From NCBI GenBank assembly GCA_040880005.1, contig JBBDJG010000012.1, positions 62,001 through 126,000 on the forward strand: a stretch of 64,000 bases of DNA, given 5' to 3'. A program made the translations under genes and the position numbers. Of the stretch, positions 34,165-42,120 are shown in pieces. Source of the DNA: JBBDJG01 sp040880005 (GTDB lineage Bacteria > Actinomycetota > Thermoleophilia > Solirubrobacterales > JBBDJG01). Each line of letters starts with the position of its first letter. The stretch's first letter is position 1. The notes beneath the pieces were generated by a model. It was not told the origin of the DNA, made no database searches, and was given only the letters and a program-made list of their open reading frames with translations.

Positions 34165-35349
34165 ATGCGCACAGGCAGTCAGCACATCAAGGAAATCCGC
34201 TCGCAGGTCAAGGGCATAGACCCCTCGGCGGTTCACGATCTGCTGTCGCGCAACGGCGCTTCCGGCGACGACTTTGTGATCGTGGACGTGCGCGAGCTGG
34301 GCGAGTGGGAGCAGGGGCACCTGCCCGGGGCTCTCCATGTGCCGCGCAGCTACCTCGAATCGCGCATCGAGGGCAACATCCCCGAGCGGGACAAGCGCCT
34401 GATCCTCTACTGCGCGACCGACAACCGCTCTTCGCTGGCGGCGAACACGCTCGAGAAAGACCTCGGCTACGAGAACGTCGAGGTGATGACCGGCGGGTTC
34501 ACGCTGTGGAAGGACCGCGGCTACCCATTCGAGTCGCCGACCGCGCTGACTCCCGAGCAGAAGGAACGCTACTCACGCCATCTGCTGATCCCGGAAGTCG
34601 GCAGCGTCGGTCAGCAGAAGCTGCTCGACTCCAAGGTCTTGCTGATCGGTGCCGGCGGGCTCGGCTCCCCCTCGGCGCTGTACCTGGCGGCGGCCGGAGT
34701 GGGAACGCTCGGGATCGTCGATGACGACGAAGTCGATCTGACCAATCTCCAGCGCCAGGTGATCCACGACACGCGCCGCATCGGCCAACCCAAGGTCGAG
34801 TCGGCGAAGGAGACGATCGCGGCGCTCAACCCCGATGTCGAGGTCGTTCCCTACAAGACTCGACTCGACGCCGACAACGTGATGGAGCTGATCGCCGACT
34901 ACGACGTGATCGTGGACGGCGCCGACAACTTTCCGACTCGCTACCTGCTCAACGACGCCGCGGTGCGGCAGCGCAAGCCGGTCGTTCATGCCTCGATCCT
35001 CGGCTTCGACGGACAGCTCACGGTGTTCAAGCCCTACGACGGCCCCTGCTACCGCTGCCTGTACCCGTCGCCACCGCCCGCAGACCTCGCGCCCTCGTGC
35101 GGAGCCAACGGCGTCCTGGGTGTGCTTCCCGGAATAATGGGATTGCTGCAGGCCAACGAGACGATCAAGCTCGTCATCGAGCAGGGTGAGCCGCTGGTCG
35201 GCAGGTTGTTGCTATTCGAGGCGCTTTCGACCCAGTTCACCGAGTTGCGCGTGCGCCGCGACCCGGACTGCCCCGTCTGCGGCGACGGCGTCGATCTCGA
35301 GAACACGGAGTTCGAGGACTACGAGGCGCTCTGCGCCGCCGCAGGCTAG
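34165..35349 (+). CDS. moeZ: Rhodanese-ThiF fusion, sulfur-carrier activating enzyme (MoeZ-like)
   Basis: 394 residues from the ATG at 34165, which has AGAGG about 8 bases upstream. Residues about 18-120 are a rhodanese with active C83 (LYCATDNRSS); residues about 130-394 are an E1-like ThiF/MoeB domain with GAGGLGSP (162-169), DxDxVDLTNLQRQ and two zinc CxxC pairs (CYRCLYP and DCPVCGD). In Mycobacterium tuberculosis MoeZ the order is reversed, with rhodanese at the C-terminus. It should adenylate the diGly end of CysO and load sulfur. It heads the cysteine pathway genes; a TATATT box lies at 34100. Confidence 0.92.
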   Translation: MRTGSQHIKEIRSQVKGIDPSAVHDLLSRNGASGDDFVIVDVRELGEWEQGHLPGALHVPRSYLESRIEGNIPERDKRLILYCATDNRSSLAANTLEKDLGYENVEVMTGGFTLWKDRGYPFESPTALTPEQKERYSRHLLIPEVGSVGQQKLLDSKVLLIGAGGLGSPSALYLAAAGVGTLGIVDDDEVDLTNLQRQVIHDTRRIGQPKVESAKETIAALNPDVEVVPYKTRLDADNVMELIADYDVIVDGADNFPTRYLLNDAAVRQRKPVVHASILGFDGQLTVFKPYDGPCYRCLYPSPPPADLAPSCGANGVLGVLPGIMGLLQANETIKLVIEQGEPLVGRLLLFEALSTQFTELRVRRDPDCPVCGDGVDLENTEFEDYEALCAAAG

Positions 35350-35369
35350 CCCGCTAGGCTGGACGCGCG

Positions 35370-35657
35370 ATGGCGAAGGTCAAGATCCCTCCGGTGCTGC
35401 GGCCGTCGGTCAGCGGCATGAGCGAAGTCGAGGTTGAGGGATCGAGCGTCGGCGACGTGCTGCACGCGCTTGCCGAGCAGCACCCGGAGACCAAGGAGCA
35501 GCTGTTCTCCGCCGAGGGCGACCTCAACAAGTACGTGAACGTGTACGTCAACGACGAGGACGTGCGCGTACAGGACGGGCTCGAAACCGGCGTCGCCGCC
35601 GGCGACACGGTCGTGATCCTGCCGGCGATGGCCGGCGGCTCATCCAGCCCCGCTTGA
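35370..35657 (+). CDS. cysO: CysO-like ubiquitin-fold sulfur carrier with a C-terminal tail
   Basis: 95 residues. Ubiquitin-fold (MoaD/ThiS) protein closest to CysO of M. tuberculosis: VKIPPVLRP, VNVYVNDEDVR, and GDTVVILPAMAGG. In CysO the protein ends at the diglycine, which is thiocarboxylated and attacks O-phosphoserine-derived aminoacrylate in CysM. Here the diglycine is at 89-90 and five more residues (SSSPA) follow, so the tail must be removed before activation. The JAMM protease gene at 37080 is the obvious candidate. The start lies 20 bases after moeZ. Confidence 0.92.
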   Translation: MAKVKIPPVLRPSVSGMSEVEVEGSSVGDVLHALAEQHPETKEQLFSAEGDLNKYVNVYVNDEDVRVQDGLETGVAAGDTVVILPAMAGGSSSPA

Positions 35658-35690
35658 GGCTGTTCGCGGCGAACTACACTATGTAAAGCA

Positions 35691-36659
35691 ATGGAAGGCA
35701 GGCCCGCGCTCACCCAGCCGCGCAAGTGCTGCCCCGACATGATCGGGATCATCGGCTCGACGCCGATGGTGGAGTTGAAGCACCTTTCGCCGAAGGAGAG
35801 CGTTCGAGTATTCGCCAAGCTCGAGTTCTACAACCCGACCGGGTCGGTCAAGGATCGCATCGCGAAGGCGATGATCGAGCAGGCCGAAGCCGACGGGGCG
35901 ATCGAGCCCGGCCAAACGATCCTCGAGCCGACGTCGGGCAACACTGGAATCTCGCTGGGAATGATCTGCCGGCTGAAGGGCTACCCGCTCGAGGTCGTGA
36001 TGCCCGAGAACGTCACCGAGGAGCGCACCAAGCTGCTGCACATGTACGGCGCGGAGATCACCTACTCGGAGGGATCGAAGGGATCCAACGGCGCGGTCGA
36101 GCTGGCGCTGGAGATGGCCGGGAAGGACCCCAAGTACTACATGCCCTATCAGTACGGCAACCAGGCCAATCCCGACGCCCACTACAACGGCACGGCGCCC
36201 GAGATCATCGACGAGCTGGGCACCGACATCGCCGCCTTCGTCGCCGGCCTCGGCACCGGTGGCACGCTGATGGGCAACGGGAGGCGGCTGAAAGAGAACA
36301 ATCCGGGAACGCAGATCGTCGCCGCCGAGCCGCTCCAAGGCGAGGACGTTCAGGGGCTGCGCTCGCTCGAGGACGGGTTCATCCCGCCGATCATCGACAT
36401 CTCGCTGCTCGATCGCAAGATTCTCGTGTCCAACCGCGATGGCATCGTGTGGACGCAGAAGCTGTTCTTCGAGGAGGGGATCTTCGCCGGCGTGTCTTCG
36501 GGAGCGATTGCGTCAGTCGCGGCGCGGATAGCGGGCGAGCTGGACGAGGGTAACGTCGTGTTCCTGGTCGCGGACGACGGCTGGAAGTACCTTTCCACGG
36601 ATCTGTGGATCAAGTCGGTCGACGAGCTGGAGAACGTCGACTCGACCGTTTGGTGGTAG
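35691..36659 (+). CDS. cysM: CysM-type cysteine synthase (O-phosphoserine sulfhydrylase)
   Basis: 322 residues. PLP enzyme of the cysteine synthase family: PLP Lys in TGSVKDRIAKAM, the Asn/Gly phosphate loop GTGGT in LGTGGTLMGN, and the substrate loop EPTSGNTGISLG. The element GEDVQGLRSLEDGF matches the part of M. tuberculosis CysM that carries the Arg giving O-phosphoserine preference. It takes sulfur from CysO thiocarboxylate rather than free sulfide. A TACACT box just upstream suggests it can also be transcribed separately. Confidence 0.93.
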   Translation: MEGRPALTQPRKCCPDMIGIIGSTPMVELKHLSPKESVRVFAKLEFYNPTGSVKDRIAKAMIEQAEADGAIEPGQTILEPTSGNTGISLGMICRLKGYPLEVVMPENVTEERTKLLHMYGAEITYSEGSKGSNGAVELALEMAGKDPKYYMPYQYGNQANPDAHYNGTAPEIIDELGTDIAAFVAGLGTGGTLMGNGRRLKENNPGTQIVAAEPLQGEDVQGLRSLEDGFIPPIIDISLLDRKILVSNRDGIVWTQKLFFEEGIFAGVSSGAIASVAARIAGELDEGNVVFLVADDGWKYLSTDLWIKSVDELENVDSTVWW

Positions 36660-36667
36660 AGACATTT

Positions 36668-36695
36668 CCGACTTTTCCTTAGCCGGAAAAGTCGG
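36668..36695. terminator. Hairpin between cysM and a convergent small gene
   Basis: Perfect 11-base stem CCGACTTTTCC / GGAAAAGTCGG with a 6-base loop. No T-run follows on either strand, so it is a terminator only by position: it lies 9 bases after the cysM stop, between convergent genes. Confidence 0.6.
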
Positions 36696-36716
36696 GAGCT
36701 CTGTTGCGCGCCCCAC

Positions 36717-36986
36717 TCATCGGTCGATCCAGGCCCAGAGCTGGTCCGCGCTCACGTGCGCCCGCGGCATGCGTGGTTCGAGCACGTCGTGAGCGAACTC
36801 GTGTACGACGTCGGCATCGACTTCGATGCCCAGCTCCGAGTTGAGGATGCGCGCGGCGGCTTCCTCCAGGTCGCCGAGCTGCGCGGGGGAGCTGAGCCCG
36901 GGCGGTGTCCCGTTGCCCTCCGCCACGAGCAGCACACGCCCGTTCTCGGATCGCACCGTGTACGCGTGTCCCAGGTGACCCTCCAT
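36717..36986 (-). CDS. Small hypothetical protein
   Basis: 89 residues, Ala/Glu-rich and acidic, with a central helix (LGDLEEAAARILNSELGIEV) and no cysteine. No ribosome binding site precedes the ATG. It stands alone on the minus strand inside the cys region, between the cysM hairpin and the mec gene. No family recognised; the frame is open and codon use is normal, but it could be a chance frame. Confidence 0.4.
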   Translation of the reverse strand: MEGHLGHAYTVRSENGRVLLVAEGNGTPPGLSSPAQLGDLEEAAARILNSELGIEVDADVVHEFAHDVLEPRMPRAHVSADQLWAWIDR

Positions 36987-37079
36987 GACCAGGGTCGGTA
37001 TCGGCTCGGTCGGCCGTGATCCCCAGAGGCAGGCGCGGTTGAGTGGACACTAGTTGTAGTTGGAGATAATGCGGGTTCG

Positions 37080-37478
37080 ATGGTTCTTCCGGCCGAGATG
37101 ATCGAGGAGATCGTGCACCACGCGCGCGAGCAGGCGCCCAACGAGTGCTGCGGGATCATCGCCACCCGCGACGGCGCCGCCACGAAGCTCTACCGGGCCA
37201 CCAACTCCGAGGCAAGCCCGTTCCGGTTTGTGATCGACTCGCGCGATCAGCTGCGCGTTACCAGCGACATCGAAGACAACGGATGGGAGCTGGGCGCGAT
37301 CTACCATTCGCATACACGCAGTGCTGCGTATCCGTCCCAAACCGACGTCAACTTCGCGGTCGCCTGGCCGGGCGTTGCCTGGGTGATCGTGTCGCTGGAG
37401 GACCCGGAGGAGCCGAGCGTGAAAGCCTTCATGATCGACGACGGCGAGATCCGGGACGCTGAGCTTGTCGTCGAGTGA
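37080..37478 (+). CDS. mec: JAMM metalloprotease of the CysO pathway (Mec-like)
   Basis: 132 residues. JAB1/MPN fold with the zinc motif HSHTRSAAYPSQTD (His-x-His-x10-Asp) and the upstream catalytic Glu in NECCGI. In M. tuberculosis Mec hydrolyses CysO-cysteine to release cysteine. It could also cut the five-residue tail predicted on CysO here. A GATAAT box ends 9 bases before the ATG and no ribosome binding site is seen. Confidence 0.93.
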   Translation: MVLPAEMIEEIVHHAREQAPNECCGIIATRDGAATKLYRATNSEASPFRFVIDSRDQLRVTSDIEDNGWELGAIYHSHTRSAAYPSQTDVNFAVAWPGVAWVIVSLEDPEEPSVKAFMIDDGEIRDAELVVE

Positions 37479-37971
37479 GCCCGAGTTTCTGGCCTGCCCG
37501 CGCTGCGCGAGGCGGTATCCGCCCGATGAGCGTTTCTGTGCCGAGTGCGGCATGCCGCTGACCTATGCTGGCGAGGTCGACGCCGAGCAGCCGGTGACCG
37601 ATCTGCGCGCGCAGGCCCGCAAGATCAAGCCGCAGTACTCGCGTGGCGATCTCGTCCATGTCGCCACGGCGCGCCAGCAACCGGAGGCGGACATGATTCA
37701 GATGGTGTTGCTCGAGGAGGGGATACCGAGCACCGTGCGGCGATCGGCCGGCTTCGACGTTCCCGATTTTCTCGCGGCCGGGCCGCGAGATGTGATGGTG
37801 CCGCAATCGGGCGCGGAAGCGGCGCATGCCGTGCTCCACCAGTCCGATCTGCGCGGGCCGAGCGATCCGAGCACCGCCAATGCGGTAGCGCCGGCACCGC
37901 TGCATTTGTTGACGGGAATACTCGTCGCCGTGGCCGTGGTGGCGCTGCTCGTCTATCTGGCGAAGATCTGA
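37465..37971 (+). CDS. Zinc-ribbon, DUF2007-like protein with a C-terminal membrane anchor
   Basis: 168 residues from a TTG at 37465 that overlaps mec by 14 bases. Order: zinc ribbon (CPRCARRYPPDERFCAECG, residues about 11-29), a DUF2007-like domain (VHVATARQQPEADMIQMVLL ... GPRDVMVPQSGAEAAHAVL), then one membrane helix (LLTGILVAVAVVALLVYLA) at the end. DUF2007 is a putative signal-transducing domain. The tail anchor would place the rest in the cytoplasm. The overlap with mec suggests co-translation, but a link to cysteine synthesis is not shown. Confidence 0.75.
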   Translation: MSSSEPEFLACPRCARRYPPDERFCAECGMPLTYAGEVDAEQPVTDLRAQARKIKPQYSRGDLVHVATARQQPEADMIQMVLLEEGIPSTVRRSAGFDVPDFLAAGPRDVMVPQSGAEAAHAVLHQSDLRGPSDPSTANAVAPAPLHLLTGILVAVAVVALLVYLAKI

Positions 37972-37980
37972 CGGGTTCGA

Positions 37981-38751
37981 TCAGTCTTCCAGCGCCCTGA
38001 CCTGCGGATCCGGCGAGCTCAGATGCTCCAGTCGGGCACGCCACATCTGAGCTACCTCGTGGAGCGGCGCGCCGAAGGCGGTTTCCAGCAGCTCGCGATC
38101 CCCGGCCGGATCGGGATGACAGGCGAGGCGCACGCACGCAGACTGCTCACGCTCGGCGGCGAGCAAGTCGTAAACGGTTCCGCCAAGCAGCGCCGCGTCG
38201 CGGGTCGAGGGCGGAAACGCGACCGATCTCGAGCGCAAGCGCACGGCGATCGCGGCGCGTAGGTGCGGAGTCTGCCCGCTGAAGTATTGGGCGGCACCCT
38301 CGAGGTGCCACGCGCGCCGCGCCACGCGCCACGCAGGCCGAGCCCTGAAGGGGGGAGGAAGCAGGGGATTGTTGACGCCGATCGAGAGCATCGCGAAGTA
38401 GCGCTGTGGCGTCAGCAGAAGCGCCTTGAGCGAATCCTCTCCGGGCGCGAGGCGACGCAGCACGTGTGGGGAGAGACAGTGCACCTCACCGCGCGCAAAC
38501 CAGCCGGATACGTAGCGCCGCCCTGCGGGGGATGTCAAGCGGCGTGCCAGGGCCACCCAGGGCTGGGCCAGCATCAATTGCGTCGAGGAGTCGTGCAGCA
38601 CGACGGTTACGTTCGACGGAACGCGCGGCAGCATCAGCTCGAGCTCGGATCGCTGCCGTTCGAGTGCCTCCAGCACCGCCACCGCCTCGTCGCCGTGCGA
38701 CTCCGCGTGCCGAGCCCTGAAGCTGAGAGAAGCGGTCTCGACCCAGGACAT
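37981..38751 (-). CDS. Peptidase-MA-like protein without a zinc motif
   Basis: 256 residues. Helical protein with LMLAQPWVALARRLTSPAGR and WRVARRAWHLEGAAQYFSGQT. The phrase EGAAQYFSG resembles the EGxAxY part of gluzincin peptidases of the peptidase-MA-like type, where an HExxH should stand about 20-30 residues before. No HExxH is present, so it is probably not an active protease. Possible relation only; no other family is recognised. Confidence 0.65.
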   Translation of the reverse strand: MSWVETASLSFRARHAESHGDEAVAVLEALERQRSELELMLPRVPSNVTVVLHDSSTQLMLAQPWVALARRLTSPAGRRYVSGWFARGEVHCLSPHVLRRLAPGEDSLKALLLTPQRYFAMLSIGVNNPLLPPPFRARPAWRVARRAWHLEGAAQYFSGQTPHLRAAIAVRLRSRSVAFPPSTRDAALLGGTVYDLLAAEREQSACVRLACHPDPAGDRELLETAFGAPLHEVAQMWRARLEHLSSPDPQVRALED

Positions 38752-38760
38752 CGTTCTACC

Positions 38761-39723
38761 TTAATGGGGCGCGGGCGCATTTTCGCGCTCGTAATCCAGC
38801 TCCGTGTTGACGCCCAACCCGCGCAGAACGCCGTTTGCCTGCTCGAGGCTGTTCGCTTGCGAAACCGCTGAAGCCAGACGAGCAGCGCTGGCCATTGCCT
38901 TGCCCGGATCGAAGTAGAAGGTCATCGCGCCGACCGGCGAGAGGGGCACGCTACGACGCCCCCGTCGGATGGTCGTCTCGCCGATCTCGCCGCGCGCGCA
39001 GCGGATCGCCTGTGCGCTGGCCTCGGTGGGAACCACGGCCAACGCGGCCTCCATCCGCTCGATGTGCGCCTCGTCGAGCGCGCGGGCGCCGATCAGCCCG
39101 CCTTCGGAGCACACGATCGCGAGCTGGTCGAGCAGCTCGGCCAGGGTCAGCTCCCCGTCGCAGCACGGGCCGAAGACGGCGCCCACGCAGGGGACGCCCC
39201 GCCGCTGCAGCAAATCGGCCGCGGCGAGCATCACGGCGTCGCAGAGCGGGCTCGCCAGTCCCGGCTCGCCTCCGGCGGCCAGCACGTCGCCGCCGACGTC
39301 CACGAAGGCCACCAGGTCGGCGTCGAGCTGCTTCGTGGCCTGCTCGAGCCCGTCGGCAACCTCGGCGGGCCCTCCGTTCGGGTCCACCAGCAGCGTGTCG
39401 CGCCCCAGGAACGAAGCCATGTGCGATTCCGCGAAGACGGCTCCGGATGTGGTTCGTGTCTGTGGCTCGGCGAGCAGCACGCGCGCCGCAAGCTCACGGC
39501 CGTCGAGGATCTCGGCCGACGTGCGTGGGCCCGCCAGCGGGTCGATCGGCAGGCGCTCCCAGCTCACACCGCCGACGATCGTGTCGACCGCGGTGCTCTC
39601 GAAGGTGAGCGCGCTGGCCAGCGCCCCGACGACATCGCCACCACCGCCGATGCCGAGCACAATCGCTCGCCGGGTAGCGGCGAGCAGCTCGCTCAGTCTG
39701 TCGTCTTCGGGACTGCGGCTCAG
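38761..39723 (-). CDS. DUF1152 family protein, apparent CTG start
   Basis: 320 residues. DUF1152 signatures: VLGIGGGGDVVGALASAL at the N-terminus, VGGVSWERLPIDPLAGPR, FVDVGGDVLAAGGEPGLASP and FGPCCDGELTLAELL. Function is unknown. No ATG, GTG or TTG occurs in frame between the upstream stop and the conserved start. The best candidate is CTG at 39723, which overlaps the stop of the upstream DUF1802 gene as CTGA, a coupling geometry usually seen with ATGA. A start in the next gene's sequence is unlikely because no start codon exists there in frame. Confidence 0.8.
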   Translation of the reverse strand: MSRSPEDDRLSELLAATRRAIVLGIGGGGDVVGALASALTFESTAVDTIVGGVSWERLPIDPLAGPRTSAEILDGRELAARVLLAEPQTRTTSGAVFAESHMASFLGRDTLLVDPNGGPAEVADGLEQATKQLDADLVAFVDVGGDVLAAGGEPGLASPLCDAVMLAAADLLQRRGVPCVGAVFGPCCDGELTLAELLDQLAIVCSEGGLIGARALDEAHIERMEAALAVVPTEASAQAIRCARGEIGETTIRRGRRSVPLSPVGAMTFYFDPGKAMASAARLASAVSQANSLEQANGVLRGLGVNTELDYERENAPAPH

Positions 39724-40358
39724 ACCAGGCTCGGCGTGAGTGCGCCGGCCTCGCGGATTGCCGTTTCGATTCCGGCGGCCGCGCGGTCGAACTCCTCGTC
39801 GGCGATCACCGGCGTGCCCTCGAACGACAGGTCGCGGTCGATCTCGACCCACGACATGCAGCCCTCGTACTCGGGCCGGACGCGCACTGTCACTGGGCGC
39901 GGAATCCTGTGGACCCGCAGCACCAGAACGTGGAGCGGGTGGCCGGGCTTCCAACGTAGCCGCTTGAGGGCGTAGTCGGGCGTCCAGATGTGGAACGGCG
40001 TCAGGCCGTCTACGATGCGCGGATCCTCGACCTCGTAATGCTCGTGGATCTCTGCCCAGGCGCGAATCCGAACACGCTCGGGCTGGGGGATGCCACCGTC
40101 GCGAATCAGCGACGTCGGCGTTGGCTCGTCCTCGGGCCACACGCCCTCCTCCAGCGCCCGGCGCAACTCGGGATGATGCGACTGGCGCACGAGGTTGTTG
40201 CGCTGATGGTCGAAAGTCGGGTAGAGGAAGAAGCGGTTGTGCTCGATCTCGAACTCGCGGTTCTCCTCGCTGATCCCGCCCTTGCGCAGCGTGATCAGCT
40301 GCTCTCCCTCGGCGAGAGCCCGCAGCGTGACGGCCCATTCTTTGAAAGCGACTGGCAT
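39720..40358 (-). CDS. DUF1802 family protein
   Basis: 212 residues. It begins with the DUF1802 pattern (FKEWAVTLRALAEGEQLITLRKGGI, then EHNRFFLYPTFDHQ) and continues with IRAWAEIHEHYEVED and HVLVLRVHRIPRP. Function unknown; the family is small and often stands beside other uncharacterised genes. The downstream DUF1152 gene overlaps it by 4 bases. Confidence 0.85.
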   Translation of the reverse strand: MPVAFKEWAVTLRALAEGEQLITLRKGGISEENREFEIEHNRFFLYPTFDHQRNNLVRQSHHPELRRALEEGVWPEDEPTPTSLIRDGGIPQPERVRIRAWAEIHEHYEVEDPRIVDGLTPFHIWTPDYALKRLRWKPGHPLHVLVLRVHRIPRPVTVRVRPEYEGCMSWVEIDRDLSFEGTPVIADEEFDRAAAGIETAIREAGALTPSLV

Positions 40359-40554
40359 AGGTGATCGGTACGGACGGCGCGTTGGCGGCTTACTGGCCCC
40401 GGGATCTGGCCCCGGAAGCCGCCGCTTCCCAGCGGAAGCTGTGCAAAAACCCCTTGAAATTGAGGATTTGCCCGCCCAGTGGCACCCATTGTACGCGCTG
40501 ACGGCAGGATTTCCAAGTTTTGATTGGCGGGTCAGTCAGGGCATTTGTCTCTGA

Positions 40555-42120
40555 TCAACCGTCGGCCGGTGTCCCGAAGCCGCCTCCGCCGGGTGTCTCG
40601 AGTCGTAGCCGGTCGCCGGGGTGGAGCGTCCCCATTGCCTTGCTCGGTAGGGATTCGGCGCCTCCGCCCCCGGCGCGGCGCAGGATATTGCGGCCGGTTT
40701 CCCCCGGACTCCCGCCGCTCGCGCCTGGCGGCCGGTGTCGCCGCCGCTCGGTCATGAGCGAGAACTGCATCTGGGCGAGCGCCTCGATCTCGCGCACCAG
40801 TCCGTCGCCGCCGTGGTGCGCGCCTGCACCGCCGGAGCCGCGGCGCACCGAGTACTCGGTCACCCGCAGCGGGAATTCCAGCTCCAAGGCCTCGATCGGC
40901 GTGTTGAGGGTGTTGCTCATCGCGACGTGGACCGCCGACGGGCCGTCCGCGTCCGGGCACGCTCCCTGGCCGCCGCCGCTCGTTTCGTAGTAGGTGAAGG
41001 AGTCGTTGCCGAGCGTGAGGTTGTTCATCGTGCCCTGGCCAAGCGCGGGCGCCTCGATGGCGCGGCCCATCGCGAGCATCACGACGTCGGCGATCCGGCT
41101 CGAGGTTTCGACGTTGCCGCCGACGACTGCGGCCGGAGGTTTGGCATTCACCAGACATCCGTCAGGTGCTCGCACCGAGATCGGGCGATACGCCCCCGCG
41201 CAGGCGGGGATGTCGGGATCGGTCAGCACGCGCAACACGAAGTAAACGGCCGACTTCGTCACTGAAAGCGGGCAGTTGAGGTTGCCGACAAGCTGTGGGT
41301 GCGTGCCCGAGAAGTCGACCGCGACACAGTCTCGCTCGATTCTCACCGTTGCTTCGATCGACACGTCCGCCGGTTCGCCGGCCGCGTCGTCTTCCAGCAC
41401 GTCGCTCGCCCTGTATGCGCCATCCGGCATCGATTCGATTGCCGCCCGGGTACGACGCTCGGCGTAGTCGAGCACAGCGCTCATTCCCGATTCGAGCGAC
41501 TCGAACCCGACGCGGGCGACCAGCCGCTCGATGCGCCGCTGCGCGAGCAGGTTGGCGGCGAGCTGAGCGCGCAGATCCGCTCGCCGCTGATCCGGCTCGC
41601 GCATCGACGTGGTCAGGTTGCCCAGCAGCGTCTCGTCGAGCACGCCACCCCGCACGAGCGCCGTTGGCGGTATGACCACGCCCTCCTCGTCGAGCCTGCG
41701 CGAGTCGGCCGGCATGCTGCCCGGCATCGAGCCGCCGACGTCCGCGTGGTGCGCGCGGCATGCCGCGAAAGCCAGCAGGCGACCTTCCACGAACAGTGGC
41801 GATACGAGCGTGATGTCGGGTAGATGCGTTCCGCCGCGGTAGGGATCGTTGAGGATCCAGGTGTCGCCCGGCCGATGGCGCTCGTCGAGCACTGCCGCGA
41901 CCGCCTCGGGCATCGCCCCCAGGTGCACCGGGATGTGCTCGGCCTGCATCACCATCTCGCCGCGCGCATCGAAGAGGCCGGTCGACGCGTCGCGACGCTC
42001 CTTGATGTTGGCCGAATACGCGGAGTGCACCAGCGCGGCTCCCATCTCCTCGCAGATGGCGCGCAGTCCGCCGGCCATCACCTGGAGGGTCACCGGATCG
42101 ACCCGCCGCCGCTCGCTCAT
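40555..42120 (-). CDS. hyuB: Hydantoinase B / oxoprolinase family protein
   Basis: 521 residues, the normal length for HyuB and clearly shorter than the acetone-carboxylase alpha subunit at 9774-12047. The conserved regions are DRxDASTGLFDARGEMVMQ-like near residue 40, GDTWILNDPYRGGTHLPDI, HHADVGGSMPGSMP and ETPGGGGFGTP at the end. It overlaps hyuA by 4 bases (ATGA). These two-subunit enzymes open cyclic amides such as N-methylhydantoin or 5-oxoproline using ATP; the substrate here is unknown. Confidence 0.9.
   Translation of the reverse strand: MSERRRVDPVTLQVMAGGLRAICEEMGAALVHSAYSANIKERRDASTGLFDARGEMVMQAEHIPVHLGAMPEAVAAVLDERHRPGDTWILNDPYRGGTHLPDITLVSPLFVEGRLLAFAACRAHHADVGGSMPGSMPADSRRLDEEGVVIPPTALVRGGVLDETLLGNLTTSMREPDQRRADLRAQLAANLLAQRRIERLVARVGFESLESGMSAVLDYAERRTRAAIESMPDGAYRASDVLEDDAAGEPADVSIEATVRIERDCVAVDFSGTHPQLVGNLNCPLSVTKSAVYFVLRVLTDPDIPACAGAYRPISVRAPDGCLVNAKPPAAVVGGNVETSSRIADVVMLAMGRAIEAPALGQGTMNNLTLGNDSFTYYETSGGGQGACPDADGPSAVHVAMSNTLNTPIEALELEFPLRVTEYSVRRGSGGAGAHHGGDGLVREIEALAQMQFSLMTERRRHRPPGASGGSPGETGRNILRRAGGGGAESLPSKAMGTLHPGDRLRLETPGGGGFGTPADG

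Noticed and set aside
34081..40420. Short shared phrase ATCTGGCCCCGG at about 34084 and 40402
   Set aside because: Only 12-14 bases, no inverted or spaced structure; chance in a high-GC genome.
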